Assembly (NCBI GenBank): GCA_017525225.1
Contig: JAFXTB010000157.1
Span: 1 to 37,629, forward strand
Reading direction: 5' to 3'
DNA: 37,629 nt
Origin: Kiritimatiellia bacterium
GTDB lineage: Bacteria > Verrucomicrobiota > Kiritimatiellia > RFP12 > UBA1067
Part shown: positions 15,360 to 23,456 of the stretch, one piece after another
Layout: each line of letters begins with the position of its first letter
Position numbering within the stretch: position 1 is the stretch's first letter
Program-made: the position numbers and the translations under genes
Notes under the pieces: model-generated
Database searches by the model: none
Told to the model about the DNA's origin: nothing
What the model saw: the letters and a program-made list of their open reading frames with translations, nothing else

Positions 15360-16571
15360 TCATTCTCCTTTGTTCGTTTCCACCTTGAAAGCCGATATCA
15401 CGGCGCAGACATCCTTGGAGTAGTTGCCGCCGTCGACCACCTCCATCGTGATGCCGTCGCCGCCGGCGTCGCGCGCGATCTCAAGAAGCCTCTGCACCGC
15501 GTTGGCCGGCGAGATGCCGAGCCGCTTAGCGTACTCGGGGTATCCCGGCCGCCCCGTGAAGTTGTACGACATGATGGGGAAGTACACCTTCCCCCGGCCT
15601 ATGGCCCGCACCTCGCGTACCACGTCGCCGTAGATCTTCGCCGTGGAACCCCATGGATCCTTCCAGTCGGGGTCGACGCTGGAGACCACCACCGCGTCCA
15701 CCACGCCCGCGCGGAGAAGCTTCCGCCAGTCCACGGCGCGTTCGGTCCAGTTCCAGTCGCTGTCGCGTCCGGCGTGCTCTATCGCGATCAGCAGCTCCAC
15801 GGGCCGTCCCGTGCGCGTGATGCGCGCGCGCATCTCCGTATAGTAGCGTTCGACGTATTTCGCCACGAGCGCGAGCCAGCGCGGGTCACGCGACTTATCA
15901 GGGGGATCGCAGCCGAAGAGCCGCCTCCACTCGTCCTCCATCGGCTTCACATATTCCAGCGAGGGCGTCCAGCCGCCGGAACGGCAGAGATCGAGATAGA
16001 TCATCTGCGGCCTCATCGCCAGCAGCTCGTCGAACAGCCGCAGCTTGTGCTCGCGCACCTCGTCGTACGCGAGCGAACAGCGGCCTGGCCACGGCGTGCC
16101 GCCGTTCCTGCAGCACCAGTACTGCGGATGCTCCAGGTTCCACGGCGAGAGGGTCCAGCTCTCAAAGTGGTTCTCCTCCGTGGTGAGATGTATCCCGAAG
16201 CGCACGCCGCGCCGGGCGCATTCGTCCGCCGCCGCCTGGATGAGGTTCACCCCGCAATCGTCGAACCGCACCCACCCGCGCACCGTCTCGCTCAGCGGGA
16301 TGCGCCGCTTGTCGAGCGGCGGCTCCTTGAGCGGCAGCGCCTCCTCGGCGCTCGGATAGCGCGGGATCGCTCCGGACTGGTTGCGCCATAGGATCGTCGT
16401 GGCGCCGGTCTTGAGCACGTTCTCCAGTATGCGTATCGATCCTTCCGCCGTCTCCGTCTCATGGAGGTGGGGATAGTCGAAGCTGTCGATGTAGGCGATC
16501 TTCTCGAACTTCGCCCAGGCCGACGCGCACGCAAGCGCGATCGCCGCCGAAACAACAGACTGCAGCCTCAT
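15360..16571 (-). CDS. Secreted TIM-barrel putative glycoside hydrolase
   Basis: 403 aa from the ATG that overlaps the previous stop (ATGA). Signal peptide MRLQSVVSAAIALACASAWA. The rest has the alternating strands expected of a beta/alpha barrel: EKIAYIDSFDYPHLHETETA, ARRGVRFGIHLTTEENHF, MIYLDLCRSGGWTPS, ELLIAIEHAG, VVDAVVVSSVDPDW, KVYFPIMSYNF and DGITMEVVDGGNY. The overall look is that of the GHL/family-10-like hypothetical glycosidases (GHL10 group), but I cannot assign a substrate or catalytic pair. Operon position, between a PD40/lectin protein and a sialidase, supports a role in glycan breakdown in the periplasm or at the cell surface. Confidence 0.65.
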   Translation of the reverse strand: MRLQSVVSAAIALACASAWAKFEKIAYIDSFDYPHLHETETAEGSIRILENVLKTGATTILWRNQSGAIPRYPSAEEALPLKEPPLDKRRIPLSETVRGWVRFDDCGVNLIQAAADECARRGVRFGIHLTTEENHFESWTLSPWNLEHPQYWCCRNGGTPWPGRCSLAYDEVREHKLRLFDELLAMRPQMIYLDLCRSGGWTPSLEYVKPMEDEWRRLFGCDPPDKSRDPRWLALVAKYVERYYTEMRARITRTGRPVELLIAIEHAGRDSDWNWTERAVDWRKLLRAGVVDAVVVSSVDPDWKDPWGSTAKIYGDVVREVRAIGRGKVYFPIMSYNFTGRPGYPEYAKRLGISPANAVQRLLEIARDAGGDGITMEVVDGGNYSKDVCAVISAFKVETNKGE

Positions 16572-18025
16572 TCGGCACCTCCCTTGCTGAAGAGCGTCGC
16601 GCGCATGAGTGGAACCTGCACGTTCGCCGGCCACCCCGTTCCCACCTCCACCTTCTCGATGCCGCTGTCGGCGCCCATGGTCATCCCTACGCCAAGGCTC
16701 TTGGGAACGTCGAGCGGGAAGGTTGAATCGATGTCTATCGCATGCATCGGGTATCTTGCCCCTTTGATGTGGATCATGAGCCGGTGCGCCGTGCGGATGC
16801 CGGTTAGCTCGTACTCGATGCCGGCGACCAGGTTCGTGGACAGGCAGCAGGGCAGATACATGCCGTCGCCGTCGCGTATCGCGAACTTCGGCTGGCTGCC
16901 GTCGAGGAACAGCTGGAAGCCACGTTCCGCGCCTTCGTACCTGCCCTCCAGCAGATGTCGGAAACGCGGCGCCCCGGCCGGGGTCGAATGGCGGAACCTT
17001 GCACGGACGAATATAGTCCTGTCCCTGCCGAATATGAAGTCCTTTCCTATGGGAACCTCCATCGGCGTGCGCGGATTGTCGGCTTTCCACAGGACGCGCT
17101 CCGGCTCGCTGTAGATACGTCTTTCCTTCTCCACTTCCACCATGTAGCCTTTCGGCAGATCGTCCGGGCCGATCGGACGCTCCCACAGCCGCGCGCCGTC
17201 GTCGTACAGGAGCAGGCGGCCGGACGGATGGACGTCGGGGTTGCGGCCTTCGCATATCCTCCTTGTGGAGCCTGTGCGGAGGTCGAGTATGTACACGCAC
17301 CATCCAGGGTCGCCCTTCGAGAATCCCGTGTATACGATGTGCCGCCCGTCGGGCATCCACCGCGGCGCATACGCGCTGTCCTTCGCAGGTGAAAGAGGAA
17401 TGTATTCCTCAGGCCTGGAGAGCTTCGCGCATACTATGCGCCAGGGTGAATAGAAGTTGGCGATATGGGCGAACGCAAGCAGCGTGCCGTCCGGCGAGAC
17501 GACCGGCTGGCCCACGCCCATGTTGTTGTCTGGGCAGTATACCAGGCACGAAAGCCCCTTGCCGTCGGGCGACACGGAATAGACGCCCGTGCGGGAGGCA
17601 TCGAACACCTTCGGCGTGGCACAACGCGACGAGGCGAAGTATATCCTTCCCCCGTCCGGCGAGAACGACGCCATGCTGTCGCGGAAGCGTCCAGCGGTGA
17701 TCTCGCGCACCGCCCCCTTCTCCCAGATGCGCAGATGGTAGCCGGTCTGGCCGTCTTTCGCCATCCAGGCCGTGTTCGTCTCATTGCCGTATGTATAGAC
17801 GAGCGCTTCACCGGATGGATGCCAGGCGGGGAAGGCGGCGTTACCCGGCCCGGGTTCCACCCTCTCGCACCTACCGCCCGCGCGTTCAAGCACATAGAGG
17901 CGGCTCTTGCCGGACTCCGTACGCTGCAAGGCGATCTTCGTGCCGTCCGGGGAATACGTACCACATGTACCGTCCCCAAGCAACGCGGCCGCAGCTGCGG
18001 CCAGCATCATTATCGATGCAACCAT
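16568..18025 (-). CDS. Exported TolB-like PD40 propeller with C-terminal lectin-like domain
   Basis: 485 aa. A short hydrophobic N-terminus (MVASIMMLAAAAAALLGDG) acts as signal peptide. PD40/WD40-like repeats recur about every 45 residues: TYSPDGTKIAL, AWHPSGEALVYT, SFSPDGGRIYFASS, VVSPDGTLLAFAH, RWMPDGRHIVYT and DVHPSGRLLLYDD. From about residue 320 it changes to a beta-sandwich resembling LamG/concanavalin lectins (RTIFVRARFRHST, FQLFLDGSQPKFAIRDGDG). Propellers of this type usually bind protein or carbohydrate rather than catalyse. It starts 9 nt after the large beta-strand protein, with GGGGGGG as ribosome site, and overlaps the next gene by 4 nt. Confidence 0.75.
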   Translation of the reverse strand: MVASIMMLAAAAAALLGDGTCGTYSPDGTKIALQRTESGKSRLYVLERAGGRCERVEPGPGNAAFPAWHPSGEALVYTYGNETNTAWMAKDGQTGYHLRIWEKGAVREITAGRFRDSMASFSPDGGRIYFASSRCATPKVFDASRTGVYSVSPDGKGLSCLVYCPDNNMGVGQPVVSPDGTLLAFAHIANFYSPWRIVCAKLSRPEEYIPLSPAKDSAYAPRWMPDGRHIVYTGFSKGDPGWCVYILDLRTGSTRRICEGRNPDVHPSGRLLLYDDGARLWERPIGPDDLPKGYMVEVEKERRIYSEPERVLWKADNPRTPMEVPIGKDFIFGRDRTIFVRARFRHSTPAGAPRFRHLLEGRYEGAERGFQLFLDGSQPKFAIRDGDGMYLPCCLSTNLVAGIEYELTGIRTAHRLMIHIKGARYPMHAIDIDSTFPLDVPKSLGVGMTMGADSGIEKVEVGTGWPANVQVPLMRATLFSKGGAE

Positions 18026-18034
18026 TGTCCCCCC

Positions 18035-20107
18035 CTATTTAAACATCATCACCGTGCCTGACACTCCACGTACTATCAGGGACTTGCCAACGCTGTCATA
18101 GTCCACCGTCCAGCGGCCAGCACCAAGATCGACGCCGTCAAGCAGCACCGTGGCCGATGCGAAATTCTCCGCACCCGTCACCGTGCCCTGCGCCGTGAAC
18201 ACTGGAACCTTTACCCGTCCGGCAGGCAACAAACCGGGATTGTCGATCATGATCACCGGGTTCGCGCCGATGGAGAGGTTGCCGGCTATCGTCATCGTGG
18301 CGCTGCCGCCACGGCAGGTCTGGCGGAATCCGCCGCCCGCCGCGAGCGTGACGTTGCCCACCGTGCCAGTGCCGGAGAGGTACGCGCCGGCCGAGACGAC
18401 CACGGTTGATTTCAAATGGAACTTTCCATCGACCTGCATGGTTCCTTCCTGCACCCTAACCTCGTTCGTCTGGCCGTTGCTGCCGGAACAGTCGGCCAGT
18501 ACGTTCATCGTTCCGCCGCCGGTCTTGATAAAACCGTATTCGTATGCTACACCAAGGTTGTTCGTCCTGTAGGATGCGCCTGGGATCGTTATGCAGAGAT
18601 CCGACACAAAGTCGGGCAACGAGTCATGGGTGACGTCATCCACGTCGAACGTGGTCGCATAGCCCGGATAGAGTATCTGGTCGCATGTGGTACCGGCCTT
18701 TTTCAAGACAAGCGGCTTCGTGCCTCGTATCTTCATCGTGCCGCGCACGCCGAATGCGGCCCAGCTGTAGTTGATGGCCCCGAACGTCATGTTGCCGTCA
18801 TGCAGCGTCAGGGGTCCGAAGCAGTTGTAGCCTTGTTCGCCAGTTCCGAAGGCGATCGTGCCGCCGTTCGTCACGACCACCTCGGATTTGATCCTGTTGT
18901 TGCCGTCGGCTCCATACGAATAGCTGCTGAACATGTTGCGCTGGAGGAACGCCAGCTGCCCGCTGTCGGCAATGGTGATCGTGCGCCCTTCGACCGTCAG
19001 ATCGCCGAGCAGGGTTTTGCTGCTCTCGCCAAATACCGTTCCAGAAGGCGGATAGTCCAGCTGCAGGGTCCCGTCCTTGACGAGCACGTCGGCCTTGAAC
19101 GTGCTGCCCACCTTCGTACACGCCAGACGGAACGTACCGGCGCCCTGCTTCACAAGGAGCGGCTGCCTGACGGTGCCGGGGTTCGAGAACGGCAGGTTCA
19201 TGTACAGATCCATGTCCGGGCCGGGCACGGTGTCGGCGACGTCTATCGTCGTTGTCTCGTTGGAGCAGATGCCGAGATCCTGGTAGGTGTATGCGGCGCC
19301 CGTGTAGGGCGAGAATCCCTGCGTGATGCATACGGCCCCCGACCCCGCCACATACAGGCCGTGGAGGACTCGCAGCAGCGGTGCGCCCTGGGTGTTCATG
19401 CCCTTGGCCAGGAAATCCAGGTGCGAACCTCCGTCCAGGTGCAGGTCCCACACCGAGTTGTTGTCGGGGGCGACACCATCAGGAATGTACATTGACATCC
19501 GACCACCGCTCTTGACCTTCACGACGGCGCCGCCGGACGCCTGCAACGTGAACTGGTCGGCCTTACCGATGGAATTGCGATTAGTGACGCGCAGCTCCGC
19601 GCCCGCATCCACGATGTACTCGCGGGTGTTGCCGTTCCTGGGTGCATAGTTGTTTGAATTGGGCGCGGAAAGGATCAGTATTCCCGCCGTGATCTGCACG
19701 GGGGTCGTGGAGTTGCTGCCATTGCCGCCCCAAAGACACCAGTCAACCGAACCGCTGCCCGTCTTGACGATGTTCGTGGCCCCGAAGAACAGGGCTCCGG
19801 TGCCATTGTTGATGACACGCAGCGTATTCGTTATGTCGAACACCAGGTTACCGGGCGTCATGTTGCGGCTCATCTCCACGGTTGTGCCGCATATTGCCGG
19901 GATGAGCGTATCGCTGAAAAGGACGTCGTCGTTCTGGTAGTAGCGTACAGGATTGCCGTCAGGCGTTGGCGGCGTGTTCCAGTTCTTGATGGTTGAATCG
20001 TTATCGCTCCAGAGTGACGACCCGTTGCCGGTGTAGAGCAATTCGCTGGCATGGACGCCAGCCGCCGCCGCGAGCACGATAAACACCATCATTTTGGTTG
20101 AACGCAT
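18035..20107 (-). CDS. Autotransporter-like beta-strand repeat surface protein
   Basis: 690 aa. Signal peptide MVFIVLAAAAGVHAS after a short basic leader. The body is low in charge and rich in Gly, Thr, Asn and Val, with recurring blocks such as LVKQGAGTFRLACTKVGST, VLVKDGTLQLDYPPSGTVF, FIKTGGGTMNVLADCSGSN and VRVQEGTMQVDGKFHLKST. These match the autotransporter-associated beta-strand repeat (KxGxGTLxLxGxNTYxGxTxVxxGxL), which builds a right-handed beta-helix. There is no recognisable outer-membrane barrel and no clear PEP-CTERM at the end (GVSGTVMMFK), so surface retention is uncertain. It is the first gene of the export operon, with AAAAGGAGG upstream and an extended -10 at 20144-20152. Confidence 0.75.
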   Translation of the reverse strand: MRSTKMMVFIVLAAAAGVHASELLYTGNGSSLWSDNDSTIKNWNTPPTPDGNPVRYYQNDDVLFSDTLIPAICGTTVEMSRNMTPGNLVFDITNTLRVINNGTGALFFGATNIVKTGSGSVDWCLWGGNGSNSTTPVQITAGILILSAPNSNNYAPRNGNTREYIVDAGAELRVTNRNSIGKADQFTLQASGGAVVKVKSGGRMSMYIPDGVAPDNNSVWDLHLDGGSHLDFLAKGMNTQGAPLLRVLHGLYVAGSGAVCITQGFSPYTGAAYTYQDLGICSNETTTIDVADTVPGPDMDLYMNLPFSNPGTVRQPLLVKQGAGTFRLACTKVGSTFKADVLVKDGTLQLDYPPSGTVFGESSKTLLGDLTVEGRTITIADSGQLAFLQRNMFSSYSYGADGNNRIKSEVVVTNGGTIAFGTGEQGYNCFGPLTLHDGNMTFGAINYSWAAFGVRGTMKIRGTKPLVLKKAGTTCDQILYPGYATTFDVDDVTHDSLPDFVSDLCITIPGASYRTNNLGVAYEYGFIKTGGGTMNVLADCSGSNGQTNEVRVQEGTMQVDGKFHLKSTVVVSAGAYLSGTGTVGNVTLAAGGGFRQTCRGGSATMTIAGNLSIGANPVIMIDNPGLLPAGRVKVPVFTAQGTVTGAENFASATVLLDGVDLGAGRWTVDYDSVGKSLIVRGVSGTVMMFK

Positions 20108-20143
20108 GAACGTTGCCTCCTTTTCTGCTGAACTTGTGTTGGT

Positions 20144-20152
20144 ATTATATCA
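20144..20152 (-). promoter_or_regulatory. Extended -10 promoter of the four-gene export operon
   Basis: The minus strand reads TGATATAAT. Predicted transcription start is near 20137, giving a 30-nt leader with AAAAGGAGG. Just upstream lies a 6-bp inverted repeat, ATCCTA-CCATT-TAGGAT, a possible operator. Confidence 0.65.
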
Positions 20153-20209
20153 TAATCCTAAATGGTAGGATATATGTTTTCGGGGAGTGAAAAGATTGCG
20201 GTGGTGCTT

Positions 20210-21490
20210 CTATTTCGCCGCCGCACAGTTCGCCAGCTGCGCCCTTGAAAAGCCCATGGCGACATCGCCGATGGCGCGCGCGGCGAGATTAAGCCACTCG
20301 AAGCGGGCCTTGCCGTAGTTTTCACGCGGGGCATTTGCCTGGCGCGGCGCAAAGGGCGAGAGAAGCAGCAGTCGTCCATCGGAGCAGAAGTCGAAATCGC
20401 GGCCACCCGGCTTGTAGTAGCGCCCCATGCCTTCTGCAAGCAGATGCACTACGCGGCCGCCATGCGCAAGAGCCGCGGCTTTAACGGCCTTTTCGCCTGG
20501 AGAAATCCAAGGGCTCGCCAGGACAACTCCGCGCTCGGCCTTCGAGCCAAGCTTCGAGACAAGCTCTTCAATCTTGCCGGCAGGAGTCGCCGTGGAGATT
20601 CTCACGCTCGCAAGAAGCGGAGCATCGAGGAGAAACGGGTTGCCCATGGCAGTCCAAGCGAGGGGGCGAGGGGCGACAGCAAGCGTACTACAACAAGTAT
20701 TGCCGGAGCCACCTACCGCTTGCTCCTTGCTGCCGTGCGCTTGCCCCTTGCCGCCGTACGCTTGATGTTCCCCGAACGCCCGCTGCAGCCGATTCCCCTT
20801 CCGGGGCTTTGCTATCTCCTCGCCCGTTTCCAATTCCCACAATTCGCAATCTTCCCCAACCCCGCCGCCGTCATGCGAAAACGCCCTGAAATCCCAGCTG
20901 TCGGCGCCGGCAACACCAGCAAGCGTTTCATCTGCGCGATCAAGCCGCCAGTGCCTGAATCCCATCACTTTTCTGAAGAGTCCGGGGTTGTGCTCCTTTA
21001 TCCAGCGCCGCTTCGCGTTCGAAAGCACATAGTCGATCTGGCGATGAAGCTGCCCTTTTGCAAGGCAAACAGAATCGCGCCAAAGGGGGCACCACACCCG
21101 GCGCCCGATGCGCCTTTCGACTTCTCCGGCGAAGAAATCCACCACCGTCTCAAGATCGACCATCCCTTCCGCCATTATGAAGACCACGCCATGGAAATGA
21201 TCGGGCATGATCGCGTTGTATGTCGCCCGCACGCCTGGAAACTTCGCCTCGATCGCCTGCCAGGCATCATATACGGCACGCCCTTCCTCCGAACGTTCGA
21301 CACCCCACTCGCGAATGGTGCCGAAAATCGAAGCGCGCGGTTCGGTGACAAGCGTTATCATGTAGTTACAGCGAGAATCGTAACGCCAGCCAAGAAGCCC
21401 CTTGTGGTGCATTCGGGTAACAGCAAGCGTACTACAGCAAGCCGATTCTCGGCAACTCTGCTTCATCATCTCGCTTCCTTGCCACATCAT
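20210..21490 (-). CDS. REP-associated-type tyrosine transposase (Y1/HUH) fused to a Rossmann-like domain
   Basis: 426 aa from the first ATG after GGCGGAG at 21490; the longer open frame to 21703 lies inside the neighbouring gene. Residues 35-180 are a Y1 transposase domain: YDSRCNYMITLVTEPRASIF, the metal-binding HUH motif MPDHFHG (H98, H100) and candidate nucleophile Y154 in QIDYVLSNAKRRW. A repeat-rich linker (about 225-280) follows. Residues 283-426 (GNPFLLDAPLLASVRIST, ERGVVLASPWISPGE, FCSDGRLLLLSPF) resemble a DprA/LOG-like nucleotide-binding fold; this part is inference from pattern. Such single-copy RAYT relatives act on short palindromes rather than on an insertion sequence, and I see no IS ends. 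A REP-like palindrome pair lies at 8219-8265. Confidence 0.8.
   Translation of the reverse strand: MMWQGSEMMKQSCRESACCSTLAVTRMHHKGLLGWRYDSRCNYMITLVTEPRASIFGTIREWGVERSEEGRAVYDAWQAIEAKFPGVRATYNAIMPDHFHGVVFIMAEGMVDLETVVDFFAGEVERRIGRRVWCPLWRDSVCLAKGQLHRQIDYVLSNAKRRWIKEHNPGLFRKVMGFRHWRLDRADETLAGVAGADSWDFRAFSHDGGGVGEDCELWELETGEEIAKPRKGNRLQRAFGEHQAYGGKGQAHGSKEQAVGGSGNTCCSTLAVAPRPLAWTAMGNPFLLDAPLLASVRISTATPAGKIEELVSKLGSKAERGVVLASPWISPGEKAVKAAALAHGGRVVHLLAEGMGRYYKPGGRDFDFCSDGRLLLLSPFAPRQANAPRENYGKARFEWLNLAARAIGDVAMGFSRAQLANCAAAK
20676..20697. repeat. 22-bp direct repeat, copy 1 (transposase linker)
   Basis: Matches 21420-21441 at 21 of 22 bases, both copies within the transposase gene, 744 bp apart and in the same frame. 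Each encodes the end of CCSTLAV. Internally it is a 14-bp unit CAGCAAGCGTACTA followed by a partial second unit. Confidence 0.7.
20717..20765. repeat. 21-bp imperfect tandem repeat in the transposase linker
   Basis: Two units (20717-20737 and 20738-20758) plus a partial third beginning at 20759, all starting CGCTTG. On the coding strand they give the low-complexity stretch YGGKGQ-AHGSKEQ-AVGG, i.e. one seven-residue unit per repeat. Confidence 0.65.
21420..21441. repeat. 22-bp direct repeat, copy 2 (transposase N-terminus)
   Basis: Partner of 20676-20697. It lies between the chosen start codon and the Y1 domain and encodes part of SACCSTLAVT. Confidence 0.7.
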
Positions 21491-21518
21491 TTCTCCGCCT
21501 TGCTGTCGTACGCTATGG

Positions 21519-23429
21519 TCACTTTCGACCTGCGGCATTCGCATCCAACGGAATGAATCCAAGCGCGAGAGCCGGGGAATCGGGCGACAACCGGAAATCG
21601 TAGTTCTTCGCATCGACAAACCCCGGATCGGCGAAGACGCTGCCCGTCTCGTGCCGCCGACGTCGCCATTCCTTCCAGGAAAGACCGTCGAACACGGCCT
21701 CACCCTCGCCCTTCAGGTCATACCACACGTTGTTCGCCCATACCCCGTATATCTCGCACGCCCGCGGACTAGCCATGCGGCAACCGTCGCTCAGGACGAT
21801 ATTGTTCACGAAATGGAGCGAAGTCGGTACGCCATGCTTGTGGATGCGGTAGAAGCGGATCGCGCCAAACTCCCGGTTCCAGGCGAAGATGTTGTTGCGT
21901 ACGATGTTCCCGGCTCCGAAGTGCTCGTAGAAGTTCGCGTCCGTTGTGTTCCAGACCATGTTCCTCTCGAGCACCACCCCTTCCGTACCCTCGTCGCAGT
22001 ACAGTCCAGAACCTCCGTAGGCATAGGTCCTGACGTCGTGGATGACGTTGTCGTGGACGGTCGTGCCGAAGCTCGTGCCAAGCAGATAGATGCCTGCCAT
22101 GTCGCTCATGAGGCCAAGGCCGATGTTCCAGATCCGGTTGAAGGCGATCTCGTTGCGCTGGGCTACCGACCCCTGGTAGCCCTGCGTCCAGCCCACGGAG
22201 ATGCCCGTATAGAGCATGTCCGTGATGTCGCAGTGCACGACCCTGCTGTCCGAACAGTCGGCGATGGCGATGCCGCACCCTTCTGGATTGTACCGCCCGC
22301 CCGTGCGGATCGTGCAATTGGACACAAGATTGAACGCCGTGGAGGTCCGTGCCGTCGGAAAGACAAACCTGCGGCCCACGATCGGGCGCTCCACCGTGGA
22401 TCGCGGCTCGCGCTCGCCCATCCATACCCCGCCCGCGCCGATGTCCTCCATCGTGCAATCGACGATGCGGTTCGAGATGCAGCCGTCGTCCAGGCGGAAG
22501 GCGTGATTCGCCGTGTGCGCAACACGGCATTTCTCGAACGTACAGTTGCGTGCGCCCAGCGCCTTGATCGTGCCGCCATCGGTCGATGCCGCCTGGAACT
22601 GGGCTATCTGATGCGGCCCACCTTCCTCGCCGGGGGAGACATCGAACGACGCATGCTCGAATGAGATGTTTCGAAAGACCACGTTCTCCACGTACCGGCC
22701 GTTTGCGGGATCGCCTCGAAGCTCTACGAGCGACGAGAGCCCGTATCGCGGCGCGTAGGCAACAAGGGCATCGGGCCTCTCGCCCGGCAGTGGACGATAG
22801 AGAACCTTTCCTCGCTTCACGTCCAGCAGCCACTGCCCTGGCACCTTGAAGGCAGTGCGCACGTTCTCGAACGCCACAAGCACAAGCTTCGGGTTCCACT
22901 CCAGGTGGTTGGTACCCTCCGCCACCCACGGCTCGTGGAAGAGCGTGGAGACGCGCCTCTTCGCCCTGTCGTAGCCGAAAAGCCTGCGGCGCGCGTAGCT
23001 CCACTTGACGATGACCCCCATCTGCACGTATTTGAGCTCGTCCTCATCAAGCTCTCCAAGGACGTCGATGACATCGTTCGTGAAGGTCAGCTCCTCCATG
23101 TAGCCGAGCCGCCTGCCGTCGACATCCCCGTATTCGCGCTGCTCGCCGCCGGCAACGGTGAGATAGCCCTCGGCCGGCAGGCGGGCGCACGGGGCGCGGC
23201 GACCGGCGACCCAGAGCTGGTCGAAGAAGAACCCCGGCGACGGCGCCTCCCAGACGCCGTCGCCGCGATCAACCCAGGGACCAAGCTTCACGCCGCCAGA
23301 GACGACCGCACCATCCTCGCCCACGAACTCCTTGCCGGAGTCATCCGGCGTAAGGACAATGGGCTTGTCGATGAACGTCATCCCCTTGAAGACGACCGCA
23401 GCAAGCGCAATCTGTACTGCAGGGATCAT
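21519..23429 (-). CDS. Right-handed parallel beta-helix enzyme, GH141-like
   Basis: 636 aa. A weak signal peptide-like start (MIPAVQIALAAVVFKG) is followed by an N-terminal sandwich with the sequence FENVRTAFKVPGQWLLDVKR and GKVLYRPLPGERPD, which resembles the GH141 hallmark (LDxPGEWYLD...LYYxPxPGE). The second half is a beta-helix with repeated VVHCDITDMLYTGISVGW, NEIAFNRIWNIGLGLMSDMA, TVHDNVIHDVRTYAYGGSG and GVVLERNMVWNTTDANFY. GH141 includes an alpha-fucosidase/xylanase acting on complex pectin; substrate here is not determined. No Shine-Dalgarno precedes the ATG at 23429. It lies 27 bp after the SDR stop, so translational coupling is possible. It ends 28 bp before the transposase start. 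Confidence 0.75.
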   Translation of the reverse strand: MIPAVQIALAAVVFKGMTFIDKPIVLTPDDSGKEFVGEDGAVVSGGVKLGPWVDRGDGVWEAPSPGFFFDQLWVAGRRAPCARLPAEGYLTVAGGEQREYGDVDGRRLGYMEELTFTNDVIDVLGELDEDELKYVQMGVIVKWSYARRRLFGYDRAKRRVSTLFHEPWVAEGTNHLEWNPKLVLVAFENVRTAFKVPGQWLLDVKRGKVLYRPLPGERPDALVAYAPRYGLSSLVELRGDPANGRYVENVVFRNISFEHASFDVSPGEEGGPHQIAQFQAASTDGGTIKALGARNCTFEKCRVAHTANHAFRLDDGCISNRIVDCTMEDIGAGGVWMGEREPRSTVERPIVGRRFVFPTARTSTAFNLVSNCTIRTGGRYNPEGCGIAIADCSDSRVVHCDITDMLYTGISVGWTQGYQGSVAQRNEIAFNRIWNIGLGLMSDMAGIYLLGTSFGTTVHDNVIHDVRTYAYGGSGLYCDEGTEGVVLERNMVWNTTDANFYEHFGAGNIVRNNIFAWNREFGAIRFYRIHKHGVPTSLHFVNNIVLSDGCRMASPRACEIYGVWANNVWYDLKGEGEAVFDGLSWKEWRRRRHETGSVFADPGFVDAKNYDFRLSPDSPALALGFIPLDANAAGRK

Positions 23430-23456
23430 TACCGGGGAAGCGCCGCGAAGGCATTG

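Noticed and set aside
20158-20175. Inverted repeat ATCCTA/TAGGAT as terminator of the transposase gene
   Set aside because: AT-rich 6-bp stem with no T tract on the minus strand, placed next to a -10 box; more like an operator or chance.
20210-21490. An insertion sequence around the transposase
   Set aside because: No terminal inverted repeats, no target duplication and no subterminal hairpins at both ends. The gene looks like a resident RAYT-type gene.
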